From Flavobacterium sp. Root935 (lineage in GTDB: Bacteria > Bacteroidota > Bacteroidia > Flavobacteriales > Flavobacteriaceae): a DNA stretch of 64,000 nucleotides. Within the stretch, counting starts at the first letter, position 1. The number at the start of each line of letters is the position of its first letter. Both the position numbers and the translations under genes were made by a program. Where the stretch lies: NCBI RefSeq assembly GCF_001429295.1, contig NZ_LMJL01000012.1, positions 300,137 to 364,136 on the forward strand. The letters run 5' to 3'. The notes under the pieces were generated by a model. The model saw only the letters and a program-made list of their open reading frames with translations, had not been told where the DNA came from and did not search any database. This document shows positions 18,390-25,739 of this stretch, one piece after another.

Positions 18390-18902
18390 TTATTCCATTT
18401 CAACAATCATTTCTGCTTCAATTACCATGTTTTGCGGAAGTGTATATACACCCACAGAAGTACGCGCATGCCTGCCCTTCTCGCCAAACACTTCAATTAA
18501 TAAATCAGAAAAACCATTCATTACTTTTGATTGGTCAGTAAAAGACTCCGCGGTATTTACATAACCATTTACTTTTACTATGCGTTTTATTTTGTTCAGA
18601 CTTCCAAAAGCACGTTTAAGTACCGCCAGCTGATTTATGGCTGTCAGCCTGGCGGCCTGATAACCTTCTTCGGTGGTGAGACTGCTCCCGACTTTTCCAG
18701 CAATGTATTTCCCGTCTGCTTTAAGCGGTCCTCTTCCCGACAGGAAAACCACGTTTCCAACTTTTACCATATCCACATAACTTCCTAATGATTCTGGTAT
18801 TTGCGGCAATTGAATTCCTAATTGACTTATCTTTTGCTCTGGAGTTTGTGCTAACAAATTAAAACTCAATAGTACTAATGCAAGTGTTACTATATTTTTC
18901 AT
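18390..18902 (-). CDS. Secreted RidA/YjgF-family protein
   Basis: A 170-residue protein with a signal peptide (about 1-19, ending L-L-A-Q) followed by a full RidA/YjgF domain. Family strands are visible: V-F-L-S-G-R-G-P, then Q-A-A-R-L-T-A-I-N-Q-L-A-V-L-K, and the C-terminal R-T-S-V-G-V-Y-x-L-P followed by V-I-E-A-E-M-I. Cytosolic RidA hydrolyses reactive enamine/imine intermediates. This longer exported subtype is common in Bacteroidota but its substrate is not established, so I give no reaction. It lies 80 nt after the alpha/beta hydrolase gene, with a terminator in between, so it may be read only by readthrough or from a promoter inside that gene. Confidence 0.85.
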   Translation of the reverse strand: MKNIVTLALVLLSFNLLAQTPEQKISQLGIQLPQIPESLGSYVDMVKVGNVVFLSGRGPLKADGKYIAGKVGSSLTTEEGYQAARLTAINQLAVLKRAFGSLNKIKRIVKVNGYVNTAESFTDQSKVMNGFSDLLIEVFGEKGRHARTSVGVYTLPQNMVIEAEMIVEME

Positions 18903-18930
18903 TATTTCCTTCTTATAATTATCTAAAAAA

Positions 18931-18957
18931 GAAAGTCATCTTTAAAAGACGACTTTC
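18931..18957 (-). terminator. Terminator after the alpha/beta hydrolase gene
   Basis: GAAAGTCATCTTT and AAAGACGACTTTC (18931-18957) form a near-perfect stem with one mismatch. On the minus strand it is followed by TTTTTT. It separates the hydrolase gene (ends 18983) from the RidA gene (starts 18902). Confidence 0.75.
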
Positions 18958-18982
18958 CTAATTTTTGTTTTTATTTATCTTA

Positions 18983-19900
18983 TTATTTTATGAATTTGAT
19001 CAATTCAGCATTAAATTTTGGAAGCTCTTCGATAAACAAGGCATGACCGCTTTTCTCGAATGGAACCAAAGTTGAATTGGCAATTGATTTGTGCATTTGT
19101 TCAGCTAATTCGTAAGAACAAATTTTGTCCTGTGTTCCGTGAAGTATAAGAGTTGGTATTTTTATTTTTTTCAAATCTTCTCTTAAATCTGTATCACGAA
19201 GTGCTTTCATAGATTCTCCCATTGCATATGGAGATGCCTGTGCCTGAATAGTTCCTAACCATGCACCTTGTCCTGCAGATACGCTTGTTTCATTGGCTGG
19301 GAATATTTTTCCGAAATTCTCAAACAATTGTGGTCTGTTAGTATTATTAAGGGCAATAAGACCGTTTACATCTTCTTTTGTCCAGAAACCGTAGTTAAAA
19401 TCTGCTCTTTTTGTCCATAATGGAGCCGCTGCACCAAACAAAGCCAGTTTTGAAACGTGGGCTGCATTGTATTTGGCTACATAATGAATCACTGTTGCGC
19501 CTCCCATAGAGAATCCGCCGATTGTTGCTCCTTCAATTTTAAGTTTGTCTAGGATTACTTTGATATCATCTGCATAAACATCATAGTTGTACGCACCCCC
19601 CGGTTTGTCTGATAATCCAAAACCTCTTAAAGTAATTCCGATAACGCGATATCCTTTCTGGATAAGTTCTGCATATTGGTATTCATACATAGCATCACTT
19701 AATGGCCATCCGTGAATCAGTACTACTGGTTTTCCTTCTCCTAAATCCGTTACATGCAGTTTTACATTTTTCTCTACTTCAATATATTCTTCTCTTCCTA
19801 AACTTGCCGGTTTTCTTTGACTTTGAGCAAATACTGTTGATACAGCTAATAAAAAAATGGCGAAGCTTGTTGTTACGATTGTTTTTAAATTGGTTTTCAT
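18983..19900 (-). CDS. Secreted alpha/beta hydrolase (chloroperoxidase/esterase-like)
   Basis: A 305-residue protein with a signal peptide (about 1-25, V-F-A-Q) and one alpha/beta-hydrolase domain. H-G-W-P at 63-66 gives the oxyanion region. The nucleophile elbow G-F-S-M-G-G has Ser131. The acid is in the H-G-T-Q-D strand and the base in S-G-H near residue 286. The closest recognisable type is the non-haem chloroperoxidase/arylesterase group, but the reaction cannot be named. It lies on the same strand as the cupin gene, 236 nt downstream, and may share its AraC-controlled promoter. It is followed by a terminator at 18931-18957. A second secreted hydrolase of the cluster (29066-30106) has Asp in place of this Ser. 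Confidence 0.85.
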   Translation of the reverse strand: MKTNLKTIVTTSFAIFLLAVSTVFAQSQRKPASLGREEYIEVEKNVKLHVTDLGEGKPVVLIHGWPLSDAMYEYQYAELIQKGYRVIGITLRGFGLSDKPGGAYNYDVYADDIKVILDKLKIEGATIGGFSMGGATVIHYVAKYNAAHVSKLALFGAAAPLWTKRADFNYGFWTKEDVNGLIALNNTNRPQLFENFGKIFPANETSVSAGQGAWLGTIQAQASPYAMGESMKALRDTDLREDLKKIKIPTLILHGTQDKICSYELAEQMHKSIANSTLVPFEKSGHALFIEELPKFNAELIKFIK

Positions 19901-20136
19901 TTCTTTTAGGTTTTAATTTATTTAAAATTTTTATTTATCTCTGTCATTTCTTATTGACAGGACAAAATTGATAATTCTATGATTATAAAACAAATTAATA
20001 ATTTTTAGTATGTATAAATTTTATTTATAATCTTGTTTAATCAGAACTTCAATTCATTTAGAGTTTCCATATGATTCAATCTTTTTTAAGCAGGAATGAA
20101 TCACTAATTTATCTTATAATAGATTTTCAGTATAGT

Positions 20137-20544
20137 TTACTTTTTCAATACCAAGACAGGTTTTCCTTTTTCCACTATATATGTTGCCAGTTCCGAAGCT
20201 TTTGCATGACTGTTATTTCTTGCAGAGTGAACTACGCCAGCAGGGATAAAAAGTACTTCTCCGGCCTTTAAAGTAACAGGAGACTGACCTTCGACTTCAT
20301 ATTCCAATACGCCATCAAGAACATAAATAACTTCCTCTCCGGGGTGAGAATGCTTTCCAAAAGCAGTATGAGCATCAAAATCGATGCGTGCCTGAACTGT
20401 TTCATATCCTGGTACACTAAGATCGTAACGCTGCAAATCAGTACGTTTTATTCCTGATTGCTGGGCAGAAACAGTATTGGCAATAATCAATGCTAAAAGG
20501 CTAAGGGCAGAAACTGTAGTTGATGCAAAATTTAAAGTTTTCAT
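20137..20544 (-). CDS. Secreted cupin-domain protein
   Basis: A 135-residue protein with a signal peptide (about 1-27, V-S-A-Q) and a single cupin barrel. Motif 1 is G-K-H-S-H-P-G-E-E-V-I-Y-V-L-D-G and motif 2 is P-A-G-V-V-H-S-A-R-N. They keep the three His and one Glu that bind a metal in this family. Small cupins of this kind occur beside hydrolases and oxidoreductases in stress-type clusters, and the reaction, if any, is unknown. The gene has a clear control region: -7 box TACTTTTG at 20597-20590 and two direct copies of a TTGTCCAyTT box at 20665-20635. The same layout is found before the DoxX and epoxide-hydrolase-like genes. Confidence 0.85.
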   Translation of the reverse strand: MKTLNFASTTVSALSLLALIIANTVSAQQSGIKRTDLQRYDLSVPGYETVQARIDFDAHTAFGKHSHPGEEVIYVLDGVLEYEVEGQSPVTLKAGEVLFIPAGVVHSARNNSHAKASELATYIVEKGKPVLVLKK

Positions 20545-20589
20545 GTTTAATCGTTTTAATTAATTTGTTGTTTTTGTTAATATTCTTGT

Positions 20590-20597
20590 CAAAAGTA
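20590..20597 (-). promoter_or_regulatory. -7 promoter box of the cupin gene
   Basis: TACTTTTG on the minus strand matches TAnnTTTG, 45 nt before the start codon. The identical octamer with the same upstream layout precedes the hydrolase gene at 30106. Confidence 0.65.
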
Positions 20598-20634
20598 CCA
20601 AGGCTTTACTGGCATTGAAATGATAATATACCCC

Positions 20635-20665
20635 AAATGGACAAAGTGAGAAATGAAGTGGACAA
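20635..20665 (-). promoter_or_regulatory. Tandem AraC-type boxes upstream of the cupin gene
   Basis: Two direct repeats, AAATGGACAA (20635-20644) and AAGTGGACAA (20656-20665) on the plus strand, read TTGTCCAyTT toward the gene. They are offset by 21 nt, two helical turns, and the proximal copy is 37 nt from the -7 box. Spacing is identical to that at 23127-23157 and 30196-30226. Confidence 0.65.
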
Positions 20666-20707
20666 AAGTGGAGTTATAATTATTATGGATTATAAAATTT
20701 TGTCGAT

Positions 20708-22006
20708 TTAGCTGTGATAAGACTCACCTTCCTTCCATATTCCCACTATAGATAGAGAATCAGAAATATTAATAGTAGGATCACCTTTAACTAAAAGCAA
20801 ATCTGCTCTCAATCCCTCAGCAATTGATCCTCTGTCTAATAAATTAAATCTTTTAGATGGTACTGATGTGGCTGCTCTTAATGCCTCAATGGGGCTTAAT
20901 CCCGCTTCTACTAACAGCTGCATTTCATGATGAACACTCACACCATGTGCAAGTCCGCCCAAATGGGGCATCGGTACAGATACATCTGTTCCAACAAGTA
21001 TATCTACTCCTGCGTCTCGTAAATCCCTCACGTTGTCAAAGTTATCTTTCATATTGCCTTCGGGAAAAGTATTGAAACAAGAACACATGGTCATTTTCCA
21101 GTCTTCATTTAATTTTTTCTCAACTCTTTCATCATGCGCAACATGACAGGCAGAATTACCTATAATCGATGAATTTAATACCAGACAAGGTGTTACGAAA
21201 ATTCCCTTGGCCGCAATAGCTTCAATGAGTTCTTTGGTCCAATCTGGTCTGTCAATAAATAGATGTGCCAAGCCGTCGACACCAATTTCGACCGCTGTTT
21301 TGGCCGCTTCTGCCGTTAAAACGTGGGCTATTGCAATCTTATCTAATTTATGAGCTTCATCAACTGCTGCTTTTAATACCGGAGTTTCAATGACAGGTAA
21401 ACCCGGTGCATTCATTACAGTTCCTTCCTCAATCATTATTTTAAAATAATCTGCACCATTATTTACCTGACGATGAACAAAATCTATTGCTCCGCTAATT
21501 GAGGTAACATCGGCACCTATTTCTTCTTCTTCCTTTTGAGCTTGGTGAGCAGCTAAAAAAATGGCCTTTTCTTCTTCACTCATTTTCTCCATTTCTTTTA
21601 ACACGAATTCCGGAATACCATCACCTTTAGGAATAAGCTCGTCTGGATGACCGCCGGGAGCTGTTAGACCCATACCGGCAGAACGCACATCGGCAGCACC
21701 TGTAACTCCTTTTAGTTGGGTTTCACGTCCTTTACTGGTAAATCCTCCCATCATTTCTAATTCGGTAGTGATACCGAATTTTAATGCATCTTTTAAGAAT
21801 TCTACGGAGGTATGCACATGGGCATCTATTAAACCAGGCAGCAGAGTACAGCCTGATCCGTCAATAACCTCACTTATGTCTTCTGGTAAGTCATTTAGAA
21901 TGGAAGTAATTACACCGTCACTAAAGACAACTGTTTTTATACCAATTACATTTTTGCCATCAAACACATTTACATTGCTGATGGCTTTAGTTTTAATATT
22001 AGTCAT
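20708..22006 (-). CDS. Amidohydrolase-family metal-dependent hydrolase
   Basis: A 432-residue cytosolic protein of the amidohydrolase superfamily. The signature L-P-G-L-I-D-A-H-V-H has His63 and His65 as metal ligands. A D-Y-F-K-I-M segment near 190 carries a lysine, further His residues sit in I-A-H-V and L-A-H-L-F, and the final Asp is in V-G-T-D-V-S. The N- and C-terminal strands form the small beta-sandwich of the imidazolonepropionase-like subgroup. Such enzymes cleave cyclic amides, dipeptides or related compounds; the substrate cannot be told. It is divergent from the AraC gene at 22105 and shares a 98-nt promoter region with it (minus-strand -7 box 22034-22041). No TTGTCC boxes lie in that interval. 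Confidence 0.85.
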   Translation of the reverse strand: MTNIKTKAISNVNVFDGKNVIGIKTVVFSDGVITSILNDLPEDISEVIDGSGCTLLPGLIDAHVHTSVEFLKDALKFGITTELEMMGGFTSKGRETQLKGVTGAADVRSAGMGLTAPGGHPDELIPKGDGIPEFVLKEMEKMSEEEKAIFLAAHQAQKEEEEIGADVTSISGAIDFVHRQVNNGADYFKIMIEEGTVMNAPGLPVIETPVLKAAVDEAHKLDKIAIAHVLTAEAAKTAVEIGVDGLAHLFIDRPDWTKELIEAIAAKGIFVTPCLVLNSSIIGNSACHVAHDERVEKKLNEDWKMTMCSCFNTFPEGNMKDNFDNVRDLRDAGVDILVGTDVSVPMPHLGGLAHGVSVHHEMQLLVEAGLSPIEALRAATSVPSKRFNLLDRGSIAEGLRADLLLVKGDPTINISDSLSIVGIWKEGESYHS

Positions 22007-22033
22007 TTTGAATTATTTAAATTAATTTTTAGG

Positions 22034-22074
22034 CAAAGTTATCTAGTCAATAAGGATTAAAATAACTACATTTG
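22034..22074. promoter_or_regulatory. Divergent promoters of amidohydrolase and araC genes
   Basis: TAACTTTG on the minus strand (22041-22034) faces the amidohydrolase gene and TACATTTG on the plus strand (22067-22074) faces the AraC gene. Both fit TAnnTTTG and lie 27-30 nt from their start codons. No clear TTG -33 is present for either, so activation may be needed. Confidence 0.55.
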
Positions 22075-22104
22075 ACACAATAATAGCTCTAAAAGGTCAT
22101 TCTA

Positions 22105-23067
22105 ATGAAATTACACTTAAAGGAAGAATTCGGTTTTTTAGCGGGTTTTGCGGATTTATTAGGTACAGAGGTAAAAAATGGAATATTAGTAATACCCGAA
22201 AATAAAGGGAAAGGCTATCTAAGAGGATTTAGATTAGACAATTCCATAAATATGCTTGTAACTTTTTATGAGTTTAATGACAATGTGGTTGCGAAAAGAC
22301 TAGGAGGTCAAAATACACTGAATAGAATACTATTTTCTTTTAATAATATTTTTCCAGATACCGATTCAAAAAACAAATATTCAGGAAATCTTCCTTCAAT
22401 TCAGATTTTTAAGGGAAAACTTAATATTGAAACATTCTATCCGGGTAGAACTAAATTCAACTCTATTTTTATTGGAATTGATTCCGATAAATTAGCCAAA
22501 ACTCTAGGAGTGAATATTGACAATGAAATTTTCAGAAATATTATTACCAGCGAACAGTCGATCTTATTTGAAGAGCTGCTTTCGCCAAAAATTGAGCAGG
22601 TGGCTATGGAAATTATTCAGGCTGACATTCCAGCTTCCCTCAATGATTTCTTTTTTAAAATTAAAGCCGAGGAATTAATCTGTCTGACTTTAAAAGAACT
22701 TTTTAAAAGAGAAAATCCAACTACACATGCACTAAATCAAATAGATGTTCAAAAAATTTATAAAGTGCGAGATACAATCTTGAACAACATTGCTGCGCCT
22801 CCCGTTATAAAACAACTGGCATCAGAAGTAGGAATGAGCGAATCAAAGTTTAAAAGACTATTTAAACAAATTTTTGGGGACAGTTTGTTTAGCTATTACC
22901 AAAAATTCCGAATGAAAGAAGCAGCACGATTGCTAAAAGAAAATAAAATGACTGTGTCAGAGGTTGGCTTTAAGATGGGGTTTTCTAATTTAAGTCACTT
23001 TGCCAAGGTTTTTGAGGACCATATTGGAACCAAGCCAAAATCGTTCCAAAAAATCAAACAAAATTAA
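22105..23067 (+). CDS. AraC-family transcriptional regulator
   Basis: A 320-residue regulator. The C-terminal 100 residues carry the two AraC helix-turn-helix units: P-V-I-K-Q-L-A-S-E-V-G-M-S-E-S-K-F-K-R-L-F-K and then V-S-E-V-G-F-K-M-G-F-S-N-L-S-H-F-A-K-V-F, followed by G-T-K-P-K-S-F. The N-terminal 215 residues are a sensor part of the type common in Bacteroidota, with no recognised ligand. It lies between genes whose promoters share tandem TTGTCCAyTT boxes (20635-20665, 23127-23157, 30196-30226). AraC proteins bind such direct repeats about 21 nt apart, so it is the best candidate for their activator. That link is inference. Confidence 0.92.
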   Translation: MKLHLKEEFGFLAGFADLLGTEVKNGILVIPENKGKGYLRGFRLDNSINMLVTFYEFNDNVVAKRLGGQNTLNRILFSFNNIFPDTDSKNKYSGNLPSIQIFKGKLNIETFYPGRTKFNSIFIGIDSDKLAKTLGVNIDNEIFRNIITSEQSILFEELLSPKIEQVAMEIIQADIPASLNDFFFKIKAEELICLTLKELFKRENPTTHALNQIDVQKIYKVRDTILNNIAAPPVIKQLASEVGMSESKFKRLFKQIFGDSLFSYYQKFRMKEAARLLKENKMTVSEVGFKMGFSNLSHFAKVFEDHIGTKPKSFQKIKQN

Positions 23068-23126
23068 AGAGCAATGATGACTATTTCGATCAAATTGTAA
23101 AGCTTTAAATAAAATTAGCCTCTAAA

Positions 23127-23157
23127 TTGTCTATTTAAACATCGAAATTGTCCACTT
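23127..23157 (+). promoter_or_regulatory. Tandem AraC-type boxes upstream of the DoxX gene
   Basis: TTGTCTATTT (23127-23136) and TTGTCCACTT (23148-23157) are direct repeats offset by 21 nt. The proximal copy lies 37 nt before the -7-like CAAATTTG (23195-23202). Orientation toward the gene and all spacings match the boxes of the cupin and hydrolase genes. Confidence 0.65.
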
Positions 23158-23194
23158 CAATTACTTATGATTATCTAATGAGAGCGTTCTGATG

Positions 23195-23202
23195 CAAATT
23201 TG
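23195..23202 (+). promoter_or_regulatory. -7-like box of the DoxX gene
   Basis: CAAATTTG differs from TAnnTTTG in the first base only. It lies 30 nt before the start and at the conserved distance from the AraC boxes. Confidence 0.5.
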
Positions 23203-23232
23203 CCCTGTTTAACAGCTTAAAATTTTAAAATC

Positions 23233-23628
23233 ATGAATGCAAAAACAACAAAAATTATTTACTGGACAGGTGTTATCTTAACTTCTTTATGGTTTGGAGC
23301 CAGCGGTTTTTTCGAACTTACTACAAATCCTATTGTTTGGGGAATTACACAGCAATTGGGATATCCAGAACATTTCATCTACCTGCTTGGTGTGTTTAAA
23401 GCCGCAGGAGTTATCGTATTATTAATTCCAAATAAGTTACTGCGGTTGAAAGAATGGGTCTTTGCGGGTATTTTCTTTGATATAACTTTTGCGTTTTTTT
23501 CAAAACTCGCAGTACTAGGCTTTTCTGCAGTAACTGACGCTGTTATTGCTTTTATAATGGTAAGCATAACTTATTTAATGTTTAGAAAATTATACACTGT
23601 TCACTACATTACCCATAAAACTGAATAG
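23233..23628 (+). CDS. DoxX-family membrane protein
   Basis: A 131-residue protein with four predicted membrane helices (about 7-27, 46-64, 72-92, 97-115) in the DoxX/DoxD-like arrangement, including W-F-G-A-S-G-F-F-E-L and the glycine-rich second helix L-G-V-F-K-A-A-G-V-I-V-L-L-I-P. DoxX-like proteins of Bacteroidota are small inner-membrane proteins, often in redox-stress operons, with no agreed activity. It is transcribed alone: the tandem AraC boxes lie upstream and a strong terminator (23651-23675) follows 23 nt after the stop. The AraC gene just upstream points the same way and is its likely activator. Confidence 0.85.
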   Translation: MNAKTTKIIYWTGVILTSLWFGASGFFELTTNPIVWGITQQLGYPEHFIYLLGVFKAAGVIVLLIPNKLLRLKEWVFAGIFFDITFAFFSKLAVLGFSAVTDAVIAFIMVSITYLMFRKLYTVHYITHKTE

Positions 23629-23650
23629 ATTTAGTATTTATTGGAATAGT

Positions 23651-23675
23651 AAAGCCTGAGATTATCTCAGGCTTT
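23651..23675 (+). terminator. Terminator of the DoxX gene
   Basis: AAAGCCTGAGA (23651-23661) pairs perfectly with TCTCAGGCTTT (23665-23675) around TTA. The right arm runs into a T tract. Confidence 0.9.
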
Positions 23676-23690
23676 TTCGTTATAGAATTA

Positions 23691-23728
23691 TGAGCTTTCT
23701 AACAAATAAATTTGAGCTTTTTAACAAA
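23691..23728 (+). promoter_or_regulatory. 22-nt tandem direct repeat upstream of the SDR gene
   Basis: TGAGCTTTCTAACAAA (23691-23706) and TGAGCTTTTTAACAAA (23713-23728) differ at one base and are offset by 22 nt. They end 22 nt before the -7 box TAATTTTG (23751-23758), which lacks a TTG -33. This fits an activator site of the AraC type. The AraC gene at 24734 is the nearest candidate. Confidence 0.6.
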
Positions 23729-23750
23729 ATACTCATCCCTGCTTCTGCCG

Positions 23751-23758
23751 TAATTTTG
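23751..23758 (+). promoter_or_regulatory. -7 promoter box of the SDR gene
   Basis: TAATTTTG fits TAnnTTTG and lies 25 nt before the ATG at 23784. Confidence 0.6.
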
Positions 23759-23783
23759 TACTGAACATTTAAATACAATTACA

Positions 23784-24670
23784 ATGAATAAAACATGGTT
23801 TATTACAGGAAGCTCAAGAGGATTAGGACGTAATCTTACAGAAGCAGTTTTAAAAAGCGGTGATAAAGTTGTGGCAACGGCCCGCGATATCGATCAGTTA
23901 AATGATTTGAAAGCTCTTTACAAAGATCAAATCTTTCCGGTAGCCTTAGATGTTACTAACTATGAACAAGTGTATAGTGCGGTTAAAACGGCTGCAGAAC
24001 ATTTTGGAAGAATTGACGTCTTGGTAAACAATGCAGGATTCGGAATTATCGGGGCTGCCGAAGCTTATACCAGTGAGCAGGTCCGCAGTCAGTTAGAAAC
24101 TATTTATATGCCCCAATTGAGATTACGCGTGCCGTCCTTCCTTATATGCGCAAACAGGGTTCAGGAAGGATTTTACAAATCAGTTCTATTGGCGGACGCG
24201 TTGGTAATCCAGGCCTAACGATGTATCAGGCGGCAAAATTTGGTCTAAGCGGCTTTACCGAAGCTTTGGCCAAAGAAGTTTCTTCGTTAGGAATATTGTT
24301 AACTAGTGTCGAACCAGGCGGTTTCCGTACTGATTGGGCTGGCGCTTCTATGTCTTACGCAACTGAAATAGAAGGCTACGAAATGGTAAAACAACGTACT
24401 GATTTTTTCAAAGGAGGACAATTTGTTGCTGTTGGTGATCCCGAAAAAGCAGCCAAAGTGATGGTGGATTTAGCGTCTCATCCAAACCCTCCTGTACACT
24501 TGGTACTAGGTAGTGAAGCAATTGGTATATTAAAAAATGCTGACCAAAAGCGAACAGAAGAAATGGAAAATTGGATGAATGTTAGTATATCAACAGATCA
24601 TGATGAAGCAGGAAGCTTTTTTGATACCGCACAAGGAAAATGGTATACCAATAATACTAAAAAAGAATAA
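23784..24670 (+). pseudogene. Short-chain dehydrogenase/reductase, split by a one-base deletion
   Basis: Two overlapping frames together make one complete SDR of about 295 residues. The first (from 23784) has the cofactor motif T-G-S-S-R-G-L-G and V-N-N-A-G-F-G. After codon 106 (Thr, 24099-24101) it turns into non-SDR sequence and stops at 24218. The other frame resumes at once with L-Y-A-P-I-E-I-T-R-A-V-L-P-Y-M-R-K, then the catalytic Ser and the Y-Q-A-A-K motif, and runs to 24670. Adding one A near 24102 restores E-T-N-L-Y-A-P, the expected sequence. Either the gene is newly inactivated or the read has an error. Intact relatives are NAD(P)-dependent oxidoreductases. It lies between a tandem-repeat promoter and an AraC gene on the same strand, which suggests a regulator/target pair. 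Confidence 0.85.
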
Positions 24671-24686
24671 TTTAAATACATTCTGT

Positions 24687-24716
24687 AATGGTCAGTACTA
24701 AATATTGCTGACCATT
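24687..24716 (+). terminator. Terminator of the SDR gene
   Basis: AATGGTCAG (24687-24695) pairs with CTGACCATT (24708-24716), followed by a T run to 24720, 16 nt after the SDR stop. Confidence 0.8.
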
Positions 24717-24733
24717 TTTTATAAATTTGTAAT

Positions 24734-25549
24734 ATGAACGATTCAAAAATAAATCAGAAAACACCAGCAATTGCTTATTCGTGCTATTATACCCAAAATC
24801 GCGAAGGTGAACAATTTGCTGCAGAACATGTTTTAAGTTTTCAGATTTCAGGAATACTTACTTTAAACAACGGCATCAGAGAATATATTTTCAAACCGGG
24901 TGATTTTCGATTTATCAAAAGGAATCAGCTTATAAAATTCAATAAACAGCCTGATCCTAATGCTGCATTTCAATCCATTTCAATTTATTTGAATCAGGAA
25001 GCATTGCGTGATTTCTCAATAAAACACAATCAAAAGACCAGTTTAATTAAAAGTCCTGAAACAGAAACTGTTTTTCAATTAGAAGAAACTCCACTGCTTA
25101 AAAGTTTAATGGGATCTTTGATTCCCTATATCAACGAAGATCAATTAATTACAGAAGAACTTCAAACTTTAAAAGTAAATGAAGCTATTACCATTTTATT
25201 GCAATGTAAACCCGAACTCAAAGATATTTTATTTGATTTTAATGAGCCAGGAAAAATTGATTTGGAAGCTTTCATGAAAAAGAATTTTCATTTTAATGTA
25301 CAGTTAGACCGTTTTGCCTACCTAACTGGTAGAAGCTTGGCCACTTTTAAACGTGACTTTCAGCGTATTTTTGAAGTTTCTCCAAGCCGTTGGTTATTAC
25401 AAAAAAGATTACAGCAGGCTTATTATCTGATAAAAGAAAAAGGAAAAACCCCAACTGAAGTCTATCTTGAAGTAGGTTTTGAAGACCTGTCCCATTTTTC
25501 ATTTGCCTTTAAGAAACAATATGGATTATCTCCTTCGAAGGTCTTTTAA
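24734..25549 (+). CDS. AraC-family transcriptional regulator
   Basis: A 271-residue regulator with an N-terminal cupin-like sensor (about 10-100, F-K-P-G-D-F-R-F-I and related strands) and a C-terminal AraC DNA-binding domain (about 170-271). The latter shows F-A-Y-L-T-G-R-S-L-A-T-F-K-R-D-F-Q-R-I-F and P-T-E-V-Y-L-E-V-G-F-E-D-L-S-H-F-S-F-A-F-K. It follows the SDR gene after a terminator. The only promoter-like element, TAAATTTG at 24722-24729, is 4 nt from the ATG, so the transcript would be almost leaderless. It probably controls the SDR gene through the 22-nt direct repeat at 23691-23728. The inducer is unknown. Confidence 0.92.
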   Translation: MNDSKINQKTPAIAYSCYYTQNREGEQFAAEHVLSFQISGILTLNNGIREYIFKPGDFRFIKRNQLIKFNKQPDPNAAFQSISIYLNQEALRDFSIKHNQKTSLIKSPETETVFQLEETPLLKSLMGSLIPYINEDQLITEELQTLKVNEAITILLQCKPELKDILFDFNEPGKIDLEAFMKKNFHFNVQLDRFAYLTGRSLATFKRDFQRIFEVSPSRWLLQKRLQQAYYLIKEKGKTPTEVYLEVGFEDLSHFSFAFKKQYGLSPSKVF

Positions 25550-25550
25550 T

Positions 25551-25732
25551 TTTTTTTGTTTTGGGTTTCAGGTTTCACGTTTTATGTCTAAAGTTCTGGT
25601 TTACAAGACATGTCGTCCGGATATCTATATAATCTTTCTTTTTGCCCGTTTGGCAACCTGAGCCAGAGGTTTCGGGACTGAAACTTGAAACTTAATCCGG
25701 AGTTTCAAAACATGAAACATGAAACAAAAAAA
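25551..25732. repeat. GTTTCA-rich imperfect inverted repeat between convergent genes
   Basis: Between two convergent genes, the left end carries GTTTCAGGTTTCACGTTTTATG-like DNA (25564-25585). The right end carries TGAAAC units (25679-25692 and 25712-25726) in the opposite sense, with another GTTTC near 25669. The ends can pair imperfectly, so it may serve as a two-way terminator or be a dispersed intergenic repeat. No protein is convincing here. Confidence 0.5.
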
Positions 25733-25739
25733 CTAATCT

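Noticed and set aside
19960..19965. A lone GGACAA upstream of the 18983-19900 hydrolase gene
   Set aside because: No second copy at 21 nt and no -7 box at the right distance, so it was not counted as an AraC box.
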